From NCBI RefSeq assembly GCF_900116375.1, contig NZ_UETB01000014.1, positions 34,870 to 98,869 of the forward strand: a DNA stretch of 64,000 nt, read 5' to 3'. Positions within the stretch are counted from its first letter, which is position 1; every line of letters begins with the position of its first letter. Shown piece by piece: positions 8,666 through 17,478 of this stretch. Below the pieces are notes generated by a model. The model was not told the DNA's origin, did no database searches, and worked only from the letters and a program-made list of their open reading frames with translations. This DNA is from Georgenia satyanarayanai. Lineage in GTDB: Bacteria > Actinomycetota > Actinomycetes > Actinomycetales > Actinomycetaceae. A program made the position numbers and the translations under genes.

Positions 8666-9136
8666 ATGCCTCGCATCGCCACCGCCGACCGCGTGACCCG
8701 CGAGGAGCTCCTCGCCTTCGTGCAGGACCGGCACCACCTCGTCCTGCTCACCAGCCGGGCCGACGGACGCCCCCAGCTCTCGCCCGTCTCCGGCGGTGTC
8801 GACACCGAGGGCAGGATCGTCATCTCCACCTACCCGGACCGCGCCAAGGCGGTGAACCTCCGGCGCAACCCCGCGGCGTCCGTCCTCGTGCTCTCCGACG
8901 ACTGGGACGACGCGTGGGTGCAGGTGGACGGGACCGTGGAGGTGCTGGACATGCCCTCGCCCGAGGCCGAGAACGGGCTGGTCGAGTACTACCGCTGCAT
9001 CGCGGGCGAGCACCCCGACTGGGCCGAGTACCGCGACGCCATGCGCCGCCAGGGCAAGTCGCTGCTGCGGATCACCGTCACCGGGTGGGGGCCGGTGGCC
9101 ACCGGCGGCTTCCCGCCCGACCGCGCCCCCGCCTGA
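8666..9136 (+). CDS. PPOX-class F420-dependent oxidoreductase (FDOR-B-like)
   Basis: 156 residues forming one split-barrel flavin/F420-binding domain. Visible features are LLAFVQDRHHLVLLTSRADG (substrate/cofactor strand), RPQLSPVSGGVDTEG, the phosphate-contacting stretch YPDRAKAVNLRRNPAASV, and a DDWDDAWVQVDGTVEVLD strand. Length and pattern match the TIGR03618-type PPOX F420-dependent enzymes that reduce small molecules with F420H2. The substrate cannot be inferred. The start is the ATG at 8666. Two LLM F420-type enzymes elsewhere in the window (37708, 38772) show that F420 is probably made by this organism. Confidence 0.82.
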   Translation: MPRIATADRVTREELLAFVQDRHHLVLLTSRADGRPQLSPVSGGVDTEGRIVISTYPDRAKAVNLRRNPAASVLVLSDDWDDAWVQVDGTVEVLDMPSPEAENGLVEYYRCIAGEHPDWAEYRDAMRRQGKSLLRITVTGWGPVATGGFPPDRAPA

Positions 9137-9463
9137 GGAACGGTCGCCGGGCGGCAGATCACCGCGTCGTCGTGCGGAAAACCGGCGATCGCATGCCCGA
9201 ACTCTCGCCGGCCGTTTAGGGAATTTTGACCGAACTTGCTAGTGTCCCTCGGGTTGGTCGGCGCCCGCGCCCCCCGCTCGCAGACGGCTGGAGGGCTTGC
9301 CTGGGCACGCTGACCGGGCTTCCTGGCCCGATGTCGGGGAGCCGCACGCCCGGTGTGCACGGATGCCCGGAGGTCGCCCCGTGAGGCGGTTCCGGCAGTC
9401 CGCCGCGCCCGCGTGCCCGGAGAACCGCGAGGCCGCCCGGGGCCCGCCGAGGAGAGGAAGTCC
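9137..9463 (+). promoter_or_regulatory. 327-base upstream region with AT-rich promoter patch and long GC-rich leader
   Basis: The only AT-rich patch is at about 9212-9245 (TTTAGG, then about 19 bases to TAGTGT at 9240), a plausible -35/-10 pair. Transcription from there would give a leader of about 215 nt with several inverted repeats (for example CCGGGC-TTCCT-GGCCCG). I compared it mentally with common actinobacterial riboswitches and found no match. Confidence 0.35.
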
Positions 9464-11146
9464 ATGAGTCCCGAGGGAATTCCAGGCCAGCTGAGTGCTC
9501 CCCTCATCATCGCCCTGCTCGTCCTCTTCTACGGCGGCACCCTGTTCATCTCCTTCACCATCAGCAGGAAGAAGGAGAACGCCGACGACTACATGACGGC
9601 CGGCTCGAAGATCGGTTTCGGCGTCTCCGCCGCGTCGATGACGGCGACGTGGATCTGGGCCTCCTCGATGTACGCCTCCGCCACCGCCGGGTACACCTAC
9701 GGCGTCTCCGGGCCCATCCACTACGGGCTGTGGGGCGCGCTGATGATCCTGTTCATCTACCCCTTCGGGCGGCGCATCCGGAAGGTCGCCCCTCGTGCCC
9801 ACACGCTCGCCGAGGTCATGTACGCCCGGCACGGACGCTCGAGCCAGCTCATGCTGGCCGGCTCCAACGTCCTGGGCAGCGTCATCAGCCTCACCTCGAA
9901 CTTCATCGCCGGCGGCGCGCTCGTCGCGATGCTGTCGCCGTTCAGCTTCCAGCAGGGCATCGTCACGATCGCCGGTGGTGTGCTGCTCTACACGCTGTGG
10001 TCCGGCTTCCGCGCCTCGGTGCTCACCGACTTCACCCAGGTCATGGCGATGCTCGGCGCCGTCGTCGTCATCATCCCCGTCGTCTTCTTCGCGGCGGGCG
10101 GGCCCGAGCTCTTCACCGCGGGCGCCGCGAACGTCACGCCGCAGCAGCAGAGCTTCTTCTCCTCCGACGCCTTCCTCAACCAGGGCGCGCCCTACATCGC
10201 GGCGGTCCTCGCCTACGCGATCGGCAACCAGACGATCGCGCAGCGGCTCTTCGCCGTCCGTGAGGACCTCATCAAGCCGACCTTCGTCACGGCGACCGTC
10301 GGCTACGGCGCGACGATCATCGGGATCGGCATGCTCGGCGTCATCGCGCTCTACCTCGGGATCGAGCCGACGGGGGGCGACGTCAACAACCTCATCCCGC
10401 AGCTGGCCGCCACCTACCTGGGGCCGGTGCTGCTCGCCGTCTTCTTCATCATGATCATCGGCGCGCTGTCCTCCACGGCGGACTCCGACCTCTCGGCCCT
10501 CAGCTCGATCATGATGGCCGACGTCTACGGCCAGAACGTCGCCGGCCGGAAGAAGGCCGACCCGCGCACCATGCTGCTCGTCGGGCGGGTGACGATGATC
10601 GTGGCGACGGGAGCGGGCCTGTACTTCGCCAGCGGCCAGCTCAACATCCTGGATCTGCTCGTCTTCGTCGGTGCGCTGTGGGGTGCCCTTGTCTTCCCGG
10701 TCATCGCCAGCTTCTACTGGGGCCGGGTGACGAACGTGGCGTTCACGGCGGCGACGCTCAGCGCGATCGCACTGTTCGTCCCGGTGCGCTTCGAGCTCGT
10801 CCCGATGACCGGGCCGATCGGCCTCCTCGTCGACGTGCTCGCGGTCATCGGCGTCGGGGTCGTCCTGGGGCTCATGTGCTTCGGCTTCTTCGGGACCCGG
10901 GTGGCTCTCGTCGTCGGGGTGCTCGCGACCGTCGTCGTCGCGCCCTTCGGCATCGGCTTCCTCCACGACTACACGGTCCTCAGCGCCTCGCTCGTCGCGT
11001 ACTCGGTGAGCACGCTCGTGTGTGTCGCGCTGACCCTGCGCAACCGCGAGAGCTTCGACTTCTCGCTCATCGCCCGTCGCACGGGCGAGTTCGACGAGGA
11101 CGACGACGTCCCCACCGCTGACCCCGTCCCCAACCCCACCCGCTGA
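9464..11146 (+). CDS. Sodium:solute symporter (SSS) family transporter
   Basis: 560 residues from the ATG at 9464, chosen over upstream starts because GGAGAGGAAG lies 4-13 bases upstream and the protein then begins in the family's first helix. About 13 transmembrane helices are evident. Family landmarks: DDYMTAGSKIGFGVSAASMT after helix 1, the positively charged FGRRIRKVAPRAHTLAEVMY loop, and LSSTADSDLSALSSIMMADVYG, the conserved SSS stretch that coordinates Na+. The C-terminus is acidic (EFDEDDDVPTADP). The substrate is not determinable; it belongs to the SSS subgroup that travels with a tiny partner, which follows immediately. Confidence 0.88.
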   Translation: MSPEGIPGQLSAPLIIALLVLFYGGTLFISFTISRKKENADDYMTAGSKIGFGVSAASMTATWIWASSMYASATAGYTYGVSGPIHYGLWGALMILFIYPFGRRIRKVAPRAHTLAEVMYARHGRSSQLMLAGSNVLGSVISLTSNFIAGGALVAMLSPFSFQQGIVTIAGGVLLYTLWSGFRASVLTDFTQVMAMLGAVVVIIPVVFFAAGGPELFTAGAANVTPQQQSFFSSDAFLNQGAPYIAAVLAYAIGNQTIAQRLFAVREDLIKPTFVTATVGYGATIIGIGMLGVIALYLGIEPTGGDVNNLIPQLAATYLGPVLLAVFFIMIIGALSSTADSDLSALSSIMMADVYGQNVAGRKKADPRTMLLVGRVTMIVATGAGLYFASGQLNILDLLVFVGALWGALVFPVIASFYWGRVTNVAFTAATLSAIALFVPVRFELVPMTGPIGLLVDVLAVIGVGVVLGLMCFGFFGTRVALVVGVLATVVVAPFGIGFLHDYTVLSASLVAYSVSTLVCVALTLRNRESFDFSLIARRTGEFDEDDDVPTADPVPNPTR

Positions 11147-11155
11147 GAGGCAGAC

Positions 11156-11275
11156 ATGCTGACCTTCTACGTACTCATGTGGCCCGCCGTCGTGGCCGGC
11201 GTGCTCTTCTTCATCGCCCGAGGTTTCCTCCGCGACTGGCGTGAGGCGCGCCGTGAGGGGCATCGCCTCATCTGA
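11156..11275 (+). CDS. 39-residue putative transporter small subunit
   Basis: This small gene starts 9 bases after the symporter stop, with AGAGGCAG upstream. It has one transmembrane helix (FYVLMWPAVVAGVLFFIARG) and a basic C-terminus (RDWREARREGHRLI). Single-helix proteins of about 40 residues encoded directly after SSS/NSS transporters in actinobacteria are known as putative transporter small subunits (compare MetS after MetP). The inferred role is assembly or activity of the symporter at 9464. Its last 8 bases overlap the 3' end of the convergent POT transporter gene. Confidence 0.8.
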   Translation: MLTFYVLMWPAVVAGVLFFIARGFLRDWREARREGHRLI

Positions 11276-12779
11276 TGCCGCGCATGGCCCGGGTGATCCG
11301 TGGGGCGAGCACGAGCAGGACCAGCCCGACGCCGATCGTCACGGCGCCCAGCGTCCCGAAGTAGGTCACCTCGTTGTCCTCGTCGTAGAACGAGGCGAGC
11401 GAGCCGGACAGTGCGGTGCCCAGCGCCACGGACAGGTAGAACAGGGACACCATGAGGACCGGGTAGGCCGTGGGGGCGAGCTTCGTCGACAGCGACAGGC
11501 CCACCGGGGAGAGCAGGAGCTCGCCGCACGTGGCGACGAGCATGATGAGCGCGATCCACAGCACCGGCACCGCGGTGGTGCCGGCCATGGGCAGGAAGAC
11601 GAGGAACGCCGCGCCCATGAGCATGACGCCGAGGCTGAACTTCACCGGCGTCGTCGGCTGCCGGCGCCCGAGCCTCGTCCACAGCGCCGCGACGATCGGG
11701 GCGAGGACGATGATGAAGAAGGGGTTGAAGGACTGCACCCACGGGATCGGCATCGTCCAGTCCCCGACCAGTGGCAGCGACAGGTCACGGTCCAGGCGCG
11801 TCTCGGAGTAGATCGTGATGACGGTGAACTGCTGCTGGAACAGCGCCCAGAAGGCCACCGACCCGATGAACATCGGGATGAACGAGACCACCCGGGAGTG
11901 CTCGTCGCCCGTGACCTTCGCGCTGGTGAGGAGGATCGCGAAGAGGACCACGGCGGCGACGGCGGTGGCCACGACGACGACGTCGGACAGGTTTCCTGGG
12001 TTCAGCAGCCCGGTGAGGGCCGCGACGGCGACGACGACGACGGCGCCGCCGGCGATCGCCCCGTACCGCCCGTACTGCTCGCGGGGGAGCGGGTCGGGCA
12101 CCCGCCGGGTGGGGTGGGGCAGGTGGCGGCGCGCGAGGGAGTACTGGACGAGGCCGATGGCCATGCCGACGGCGGCGAGGCCGAAGCCGAGGTGGAAGCC
12201 CCAGCTCTCCTGGACGAGCCCGGTGAGGAGCGGCCCGAGCAGTCCGCCGATGTTGATCCCCATGTAGAAGATGGAGAAGCCGGCGTCACGACGTGGGTCG
12301 TCGGCCGTGTACAGGGCACCGACGAGGTTGGTGATGGTCGCCTTGAGGCCGCCGGAGCCGATCGCGACGAGGACGAGCCCGATGCCGAGACCGACGACGC
12401 CCGGCACCACCGCCAGCGCGACGTGTCCCAGCATGATGAGGACGGCGCTGGCGAACATCGTGCGTTCGGCGCCGAGCAGGCGGTCGGCCACCCAGCCGCC
12501 GAGGATGGAGAACAGGTAGACGGACCCGCCGTAGGCGCCGACGATCCCGGCAGCGACCGTCCGGTCGATCCCGAGGCCACCCTGGGTGACCTCGAAGTAC
12601 ATGTAGAGCAGGACGATGCCCTGCATGCCGTAGAAGGAGAACCGCTCCCACAGCTCGACGGAGAAGAGGTTCGCCAGTCCGCGTGGCTGCCCGAGGAAGC
12701 CACCGACCTCGCCGGTGCTCCCGGGTGCTGCGGGGGACGTGCGTGCGGTCGCCGGGTCCTCGGAAGCCATGGGTGCCAT
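11268..12779 (-). CDS. POT/PTR-family proton-coupled peptide MFS transporter
   Basis: 503 residues from the ATG at 12779; a second in-frame ATG at 12770 is better spaced from GGCGGAG and may be the true start. The POT signature ELWERFSFYGMQ (the ExxERFxYYG motif in helix 1 for H+ coupling) is clear. So is the second family signature FSIFYMGINIGGLLGPLLTG. About 14 helices are present, as in bacterial di/tripeptide transporters. It lies 33 bases downstream of the SipW-type peptidase on the same strand and could be read from that operon, though a functional link is not obvious. Confidence 0.9.
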   Translation of the reverse strand: MAPMASEDPATARTSPAAPGSTGEVGGFLGQPRGLANLFSVELWERFSFYGMQGIVLLYMYFEVTQGGLGIDRTVAAGIVGAYGGSVYLFSILGGWVADRLLGAERTMFASAVLIMLGHVALAVVPGVVGLGIGLVLVAIGSGGLKATITNLVGALYTADDPRRDAGFSIFYMGINIGGLLGPLLTGLVQESWGFHLGFGLAAVGMAIGLVQYSLARRHLPHPTRRVPDPLPREQYGRYGAIAGGAVVVVAVAALTGLLNPGNLSDVVVVATAVAAVVLFAILLTSAKVTGDEHSRVVSFIPMFIGSVAFWALFQQQFTVITIYSETRLDRDLSLPLVGDWTMPIPWVQSFNPFFIIVLAPIVAALWTRLGRRQPTTPVKFSLGVMLMGAAFLVFLPMAGTTAVPVLWIALIMLVATCGELLLSPVGLSLSTKLAPTAYPVLMVSLFYLSVALGTALSGSLASFYDEDNEVTYFGTLGAVTIGVGLVLLVLAPRITRAMRGIR

Positions 12780-12812
12780 GCTCCGCCTGCGTCGCCGGCG
12801 GCGCACGCAGGG

Positions 12813-13484
12813 TCACGGCGCGGCGGGGGCCTGTGCGGTGAAGGTCACCGGGAAGACGACGGAGGAGCTGAAGGCCGCGTCGGCGCTGCCCGTCGCGGGG
12901 ACCGCCGCCGCGAGGAGTGCGGCCGCGGCCAGCGGACCCCACGTGCGCCGGCGAGCCGCGTGGGCCGGGGCCCTACGGCGCCCGTCGAGCTCGCGGACCC
13001 GGCCGAGCACGAGGCAGGCGCCCAACACCAGGACGCTGAGCGCGAGGGGAAGGTATCGCCCCTGCACCGTCCACGCGTACGGCAGCCCGACCCAGGGAAC
13101 GCGCAGCACCCCGACGCCGTGAACGGCGTCCGCCGTGACGGGCATGGTGTCCGGCGCAGCGTTCGCGTCGCCCTGCAGGACGATCGCGCCGTCGTCGTCC
13201 GTGCTGTCGAAGCGGTGGAGGAGCCGGCTGTCCTCCTCGCCGGGGGCATCGGCGAGGAGGACCTGGCCCGGACGCAAGCGGCTCGCGGGGACCTCGCGGG
13301 TGACGACGACGTCACCGGTGCGGATCGCCGGCTCCATCGAGCCGCTGAGGACCACGGCGGGCTGCCAGCCGATGAGGACCGGCAGCACCGTCCAGACGAG
13401 GAGGCCGGCCAGGGTGGCCAGCACCGACCGTGCGCACAGGGCGACGGTGTGCCGGACCCACCGGTTCGGGGGCGCCTCGCTCAT
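12813..13484 (-). CDS. SipW-type (S26B) signal peptidase I
   Basis: 223 residues from the ATG at 13484 with AAGGAG 9 bases upstream. An N-terminal helix (about 17-40) is followed by the catalytic SGSMEPAIRTGDVVV box. In S26B/SipW-like enzymes the catalytic dyad is Ser-His instead of Ser-Lys, and LLHRFDSTDDDG supplies the His. The ALQGDAN-type box (VLQGDANAAPD) follows. C-terminal hydrophobic segments come after a basic GRRRAPAHAARRR stretch. SipW enzymes process camelysin/TasA-like proteins, and such a substrate gene lies 29 bases upstream. The protein ends with an unusual secreted-looking tail (SADAAFSSSVVFPVTF) resembling the mature start of camelysin-like proteins. Confidence 0.88.
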   Translation of the reverse strand: MSEAPPNRWVRHTVALCARSVLATLAGLLVWTVLPVLIGWQPAVVLSGSMEPAIRTGDVVVTREVPASRLRPGQVLLADAPGEEDSRLLHRFDSTDDDGAIVLQGDANAAPDTMPVTADAVHGVGVLRVPWVGLPYAWTVQGRYLPLALSVLVLGACLVLGRVRELDGRRRAPAHAARRRTWGPLAAAALLAAAVPATGSADAAFSSSVVFPVTFTAQAPAAP

Positions 13485-13513
13485 GGCGTGCTCCTTCCCG
13501 GCGGCCGGAGCGG

Positions 13514-14146
13514 TCAGCGGGTGCTCGTGGCCTCGGCGACGAAGTCGAGGCGCACCTGCTGGCCCTGGACGGATGACGGGGCGTCGTCCTTGACCCTGTA
13601 GGTGAAGCGGAAGGTGCCCTGCCTGTTGCTCTCCCCGGCGACGTCGTAGTGCATCGGGGTGTTCGCCTTGGCGTGCGACGTCGCGAACTCGGCCAGTGTT
13701 CCCGTGAAGAGCTCTCCGCTGGAGCCCGCGACGAACGTGCCCCCCTCGCTGCCCTCGATGGTGATCTCGATGTTGTCCGCGAGGGTGGTGCCGGTGGTGC
13801 TGACCGGCTCCAGGGACTGGCCGTCTGCCGTAGGCGCGAGGACCTGGAACCCCGCCCCGTACACCTTGACCTTGGCGTTGGCCGTGCCTTCGTAGGTGAC
13901 GGTGATCTCCTGGGACTCGTCCGACCCGGGGACGAGGTTCGCGGCGGTGAACATGGCCGCGCCCTCGTCGTTGTCGGTGATCGTGACGGATCCCGCGGTC
14001 CAGGAGTTCCCGGCGTTCTCCGTGGTGTCGATGAAGGCCGCGTAGGAGGCCTGCCAGATGAGCACCGCGCTGACGACCAGGCCGACCGGGACGGCCAGCC
14101 ACCGTGCGTAGCGTGCCGATCGGGACGTCGAAGATGTCGAAGCCAT
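13514..14146 (-). CDS. Camelysin/TasA-like SipW-dependent secreted protein
   Basis: 210 residues from the ATG at 14146 with GGAGGGAA upstream. The N-terminus has the SipW-dependent signal layout: basic residues, a hydrophobic helix (LAVPVGLVVSAVLIWQAS), then the conserved YAAFIDTTENAGNSWTAGSV start of the mature chain. The rest is a beta-rich domain (SDESQEITVTYEGTANAKVKV...). By analogy with TasA/CalY it may form surface fibres or act as a matrix protein. The downstream gene (13484) is its probable dedicated signal peptidase. I see no catalytic residues typical of a protease. Confidence 0.82.
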   Translation of the reverse strand: MASTSSTSRSARYARWLAVPVGLVVSAVLIWQASYAAFIDTTENAGNSWTAGSVTITDNDEGAAMFTAANLVPGSDESQEITVTYEGTANAKVKVYGAGFQVLAPTADGQSLEPVSTTGTTLADNIEITIEGSEGGTFVAGSSGELFTGTLAEFATSHAKANTPMHYDVAGESNRQGTFRFTYRVKDDAPSSVQGQQVRLDFVAEATSTR

Positions 14147-14499
14147 TGGGTTCCCTCCATGGGAGTCACCGGGCTGGGGCCAGGGTTCGCAGATCCATGC
14201 GATCGGATGAAGTCTGCGGGGGGCGCATGGGAGGGACAAGCGGTTTCGCCTGTGACATATCTCCTACTTTAGGAGGAGGTGCGCAGGCCCAATACCCAAC
14301 TATGGGACGACAGTCCCGACTTTAGACCCAGGAGCCGCGCGGTCGGCACCCACCGCGAGCTCGGCGCACAGCTGACGCGAGGTGGGCGCGCGCCCGCCCG
14401 ACGACGCGCGCGAAAGCGGGGTCCGAGCAGGCCAGGAGCCGGTAGCCTCCCCGGAGGCTGGCTCCCGTCGGCCGTCGTCGTCTTCCCCTGGAGCCCCGC
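14147..14499. promoter_or_regulatory. 353-base divergent promoter region with a repeated ACTTTAG motif
   Basis: The middle of this region is unusually AT-rich for the window (about 14250-14330). Two copies of CNACTTTAG occur 52 bases apart: CCTACTTTAGG at 14263-14273 (within a near-palindrome CTCCTACTTTAGGAG) and CCGACTTTAGACC at 14316-14328. They sit 115-180 bases upstream of the camelysin-like gene and may be regulator sites. The ABC operon to the right starts at 14500. Confidence 0.45.
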
Positions 14500-15486
14500 A
14501 TGAGCGACCTCGCGGTCGACACCTCTGCGCTGCGCAAGACCTACCGTCGTCGCGGTGGGCGCAGCGTCGGTGTCGAGAACCTCGACCTCCGCGTCCCGGT
14601 CGGCGGCGTCCACGGCTTCCTCGGTCCCAACGGCTCGGGCAAGACGACGACGATCCGCATGCTGCTCGGTCTCATCCGCCCCGACTCCGGCACCATGCGG
14701 ATCTTCGGCGAGCAGGTTCCCGAGCGGCTGCCGGACGTCATCGGCAGGGTCGGCGCGATCGTCGAGTCGCCCAAGTTCTTCCCCACCTTCACCGCGCGAC
14801 GCAACCTCGAGCTGCTCGCCGGCGCCATCGGCGCGCCGCGTGGCCGGGTGGGCGAGGTGCTCGAGTCGACGGCGCTCGCGGAGCGCGCCGGGGACCGGTA
14901 CGCCACCTACTCCCTGGGCATGAAACAGCGCCTGGCGATCGCCGCCACGCTCCTCAAGTCCCCCGACCTCCTCATCTTCGACGAGCCGACCAACGGCCTG
15001 GACCCCGGCGGCATCCGCGAGATCCGGGAGACGATGCGCCGCCTCGGCGACGAGGGGCGCACCGTCCTCGTCTCCAGCCACATCCTCGCCGAGGTCGAGC
15101 AGGTCGCCGACACCGTCTCCATCATCGGCCGTGGCCGGCTTCTCGCCGAGGGCCGGGTCGTGGACGTCATCGGCTCCCGCTCCGAGGCCGGCGCGGTCAA
15201 GGTCGGCGTCGCGGACCTCGCAGCGGCTGAGCAGGTCCTCGCCCGGGCCGGGCTGCGGGTGCGCGTCGACGGCGGCCTGCTGCGGGTGCGCGGGGTCCAG
15301 GACCCGGCCCGCGTCACCGAGCTGCTCGCCCAGCAGGGCCTGTACGTCAACGAGCTCAGCGCCGAACGCGTGGACCTGGAGCGGGTCTTCCTCGACCTCA
15401 CCGCCGGCGAGGGCCTGGACGAGCACTCCGGAGGGCGCCACGGGCGACCAGCCGGGCCGGCGACGAACGGCGGTGACCCCGCATGA
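14500..15486 (+). CDS. ABC transporter ATP-binding protein (ABC-2 export type)
   Basis: 328 residues. Walker A is GPNGSGKTTT (about residues 44-53), the signature is YSLGMKQRL (about 142-150), Walker B is LLIFDEPTNGLDPGG, and the H-loop is SSHILAEVEQ. An accessory C-terminal domain of about 90 residues (SRSEAGAVKVGV to LERVFLDLT) follows, as in DrrA/BcrA-type exporters. The stop overlaps the permease start at 15483 by 4 bases. It energises export by the permease. The substrate is unknown; antibiotics, lipids and peptides are all possible for the family. Confidence 0.9.
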   Translation: MSDLAVDTSALRKTYRRRGGRSVGVENLDLRVPVGGVHGFLGPNGSGKTTTIRMLLGLIRPDSGTMRIFGEQVPERLPDVIGRVGAIVESPKFFPTFTARRNLELLAGAIGAPRGRVGEVLESTALAERAGDRYATYSLGMKQRLAIAATLLKSPDLLIFDEPTNGLDPGGIREIRETMRRLGDEGRTVLVSSHILAEVEQVADTVSIIGRGRLLAEGRVVDVIGSRSEAGAVKVGVADLAAAEQVLARAGLRVRVDGGLLRVRGVQDPARVTELLAQQGLYVNELSAERVDLERVFLDLTAGEGLDEHSGGRHGRPAGPATNGGDPA

Positions 15487-16478
15487 TGCGCCTGCTCCGT
15501 GTGGAGCTGCGCCGTCTCTTCTCGCGCCGCCTCGCCGTCCTCACGATGCTCGGTGCGCTCGCGGCGTCCCTGCTCGTCCTCTGGGGGGTCTGGGAGTCCT
15601 CGCAGCCGATGTCCGACGAGGACCTCGCCCTCGCCGAGGAGATGTACCAGCAGGAGCTGGCGTACTGGGAGGAGCACGGCGACGAGGACCTGGCCGCCTG
15701 CCTCGAGGCGGAGGCCGAGGAGGCCGAGCGGCTGGGCGAGGACGCGACGGACTGGGGCTGCGAGGAGGGGCACACCGCTCCGGAGCGCGAGTGGTACATC
15801 CACACCGCGCCGCCGTTGGAGGAGACGCTGCCCTTCTCCCTCGAGGCCGTGTCCACCGTCCTCCTGTTCGCCGTCGGTCTCGTCGGTGCGACGTTCACGG
15901 CGGCGGAGATCAGCACCGGAGCGATGAGCACGTGGCTGAGCTTCGAGCCGCGGCGCCTGCGGGTGTACGCCTCGAAGGTGACTGCCGCCGCCCTGGGTGT
16001 GCTCCCTGCCGCCGTGCTGGCCCTCGCCGTCGTCACCGGCGGTGCGTGGCTGGTCGCCGACCACTTCGACCTCGCCACGGGGATGGGGGCCACCCAGTGG
16101 GCCGACACCGGGTGGATGGTGCTGCGCATCCTCGGGCTCGCGGTGATCGGCGCTCTTGTGGGCGCCGCGCTGGGCTTCCTGCTGCGACACACCGCTGCGG
16201 TCCTGGGCCTCGTCGTCGTCGGCTTCATCGCCAGCCAGATGGTCCAGGGGCTCGTGCCTCGCACCGCCCCCTGGGTCCCGACCACCAACGTGAGCGGCTG
16301 GGTGAAGCACGGGACGACCTACTACGTCGAGGAGTGCACCACCGACGCCAACGGCATGATGTGCGACTACACCGAGCACGCACTGTCCTTCGGTCACAGT
16401 GCGGTCTACCTGCTCGTGCTCGCCGCGGTCGTCGTCGCGCTGGGTGCCGTCGTCTTCCGTCGCCGGGACGCCGTCTGA
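15483..16478 (+). CDS. ABC-2 type permease with large charged extracytoplasmic loop
   Basis: 331 residues with six predicted helices. Helix 1 (about 19-37) is followed by an acidic segment of about 70 residues (SDEDLALAEEMYQQELAYWEEHG and beyond) that contains two Cys. Another loop near the C-terminus (ECTTDANGMMCDYTEH) also has two Cys. It is translationally coupled to the ATPase by ATGA overlap. The remaining helices carry the ABC-2 pattern (VGATFTAAEISTGAMSTWLSFEPRR). The function is membrane passage for the exporter; the paired cysteines suggest disulfide-stabilised outer loops. Confidence 0.82.
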   Translation: MMRLLRVELRRLFSRRLAVLTMLGALAASLLVLWGVWESSQPMSDEDLALAEEMYQQELAYWEEHGDEDLAACLEAEAEEAERLGEDATDWGCEEGHTAPEREWYIHTAPPLEETLPFSLEAVSTVLLFAVGLVGATFTAAEISTGAMSTWLSFEPRRLRVYASKVTAAALGVLPAAVLALAVVTGGAWLVADHFDLATGMGATQWADTGWMVLRILGLAVIGALVGAALGFLLRHTAAVLGLVVVGFIASQMVQGLVPRTAPWVPTTNVSGWVKHGTTYYVEECTTDANGMMCDYTEHALSFGHSAVYLLVLAAVVVALGAVVFRRRDAV

Positions 16479-16488
16479 GGCGCAGGGC

Positions 16489-17478
16489 TCAGCGGGCGCG
16501 GGCGATCTCGCCGGCGAGGCGTTCGAGCGCGGGCTCGCCGACGATGTCCTCGGCGAGCAGTGGCAGCTCGAGGAGCGGCACGTGCGGCAAGGCCTCACGC
16601 ACCGTCTCGAGGTGCACCTGCTCCTGAGCACGTCGCCGCGCGAGGAACTCGCCGCGGTCCGCGGGGGACCGCTTGTTGACGACGAGCGCACCGACGCTCA
16701 CCCCCGAGCGCAGCAGCCGTCCGTAGAGCTCGATCGTCTCCAGGGCCGGGAGGCGCTCCGCCGCGAGGACGATGACGAAGGCGGTGCGGGTGTCGTCGGC
16801 CAGCAGGTCCCGCAGCTGGGCGAAACGGGTGCGACGGCGCAGGAGGATGCGGCGGATCTCCTGGTCGCGGTCCGCCCGCTGGTCCCGCCGCCGTCCGGTG
16901 CCGACGATGCTTGCTGCTGCGCCGTCGTCGTCCAGTCCCCGCAACGCCGCCCCGAAGCGCGCGGAGCGGTCCTGGCGCCGGAGCAGGCCCTCGGTCCACG
17001 CGGACATCGTCTCCGGCAGGGACATCAGCCGCGCCGTGTGGCCCGAGGGTGCGGTGTCGAAGACGACGAGGTCGTGGTCTGAGGACTCCAGCACCTCGGC
17101 GATCCGCTCGAGGACGGCGGCCTCGTGCGTGCCGGGGGCGTCCCGCGCCAGCGCGAGGTGCTTGTCGACCTCCCGGGAGAGGTGCTCGGGCATGAGCCGC
17201 CGCAGGGTGTGGCCCACCTCGCGCAGGTGCTCGTCGGTGGTGCGGGCGGGGTCGATCTCCAGGCCGTCGAGGCCCGGCGCGAGGGCGACCTCCCGGTCAC
17301 CCACCTGCCGTTCCCACAGGTGGCCGAGGTTGTGGGCGGGGTCCGTGGAGACCACGAGCACCCGCCGTCCTGCCCGTGCCTGGGCGAGGGCGACGGCGGA
17401 GGCCACCGCCGTCTTCCCGACCCCGCCCTTGCCGCCGACGAACAGCACCTGCCGCTGGGCGGCCAGCTCTAGCAGCAC
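16489..17478 (-). CDS. ArsA/Get3-type P-loop ATPase
   Basis: 329 residues from a GTG at 17478, overlapping the end of the Cory gene by 10 bases. The deviant Walker [10 protein letters not shown] lies at about residues 15-23, followed by [12 protein letters not shown] (switch I), [15 protein letters not shown] (switch II, the DTAPxGHT signature of ArsA/Get3) and NKRSP near the C-terminus. It is single-domain, like Get3/TRC40 and actinobacterial ArsA-like proteins. No arsenic genes are nearby; instead it is coupled to a Cory-CC-star protein and CstA. The inferred role is handling, targeting or maturation of that small protein or transporter. Confidence 0.85.
   Translation of the reverse strand: MLLELAAQRQVLFVGGKGGVGKTAVASAVALAQARAGRRVLVVSTDPAHNLGHLWERQVGDREVALAPGLDGLEIDPARTTDEHLREVGHTLRRLMPEHLSREVDKHLALARDAPGTHEAAVLERIAEVLESSDHDLVVFDTAPSGHTARLMSLPETMSAWTEGLLRRQDRSARFGAALRGLDDDGAAASIVGTGRRRDQRADRDQEIRRILLRRRTRFAQLRDLLADDTRTAFVIVLAAERLPALETIELYGRLLRSGVSVGALVVNKRSPADRGEFLARRRAQEQVHLETVREALPHVPLLELPLLAEDIVGEPALERLAGEIARAR

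Noticed and set aside
9245..9463. Riboswitch in the SSS leader
   Set aside because: The leader is long and GC-rich with hairpins, but no conserved segments of guanidine, glycine, TPP, cobalamin, SAM or FMN riboswitches could be matched by eye.
9239..11263. Long minus-strand frame opposite the SSS symporter
   Set aside because: Highly charged Asp/Glu/Arg/His composition typical of antisense frames in GC-rich genes; no RBS or domains.
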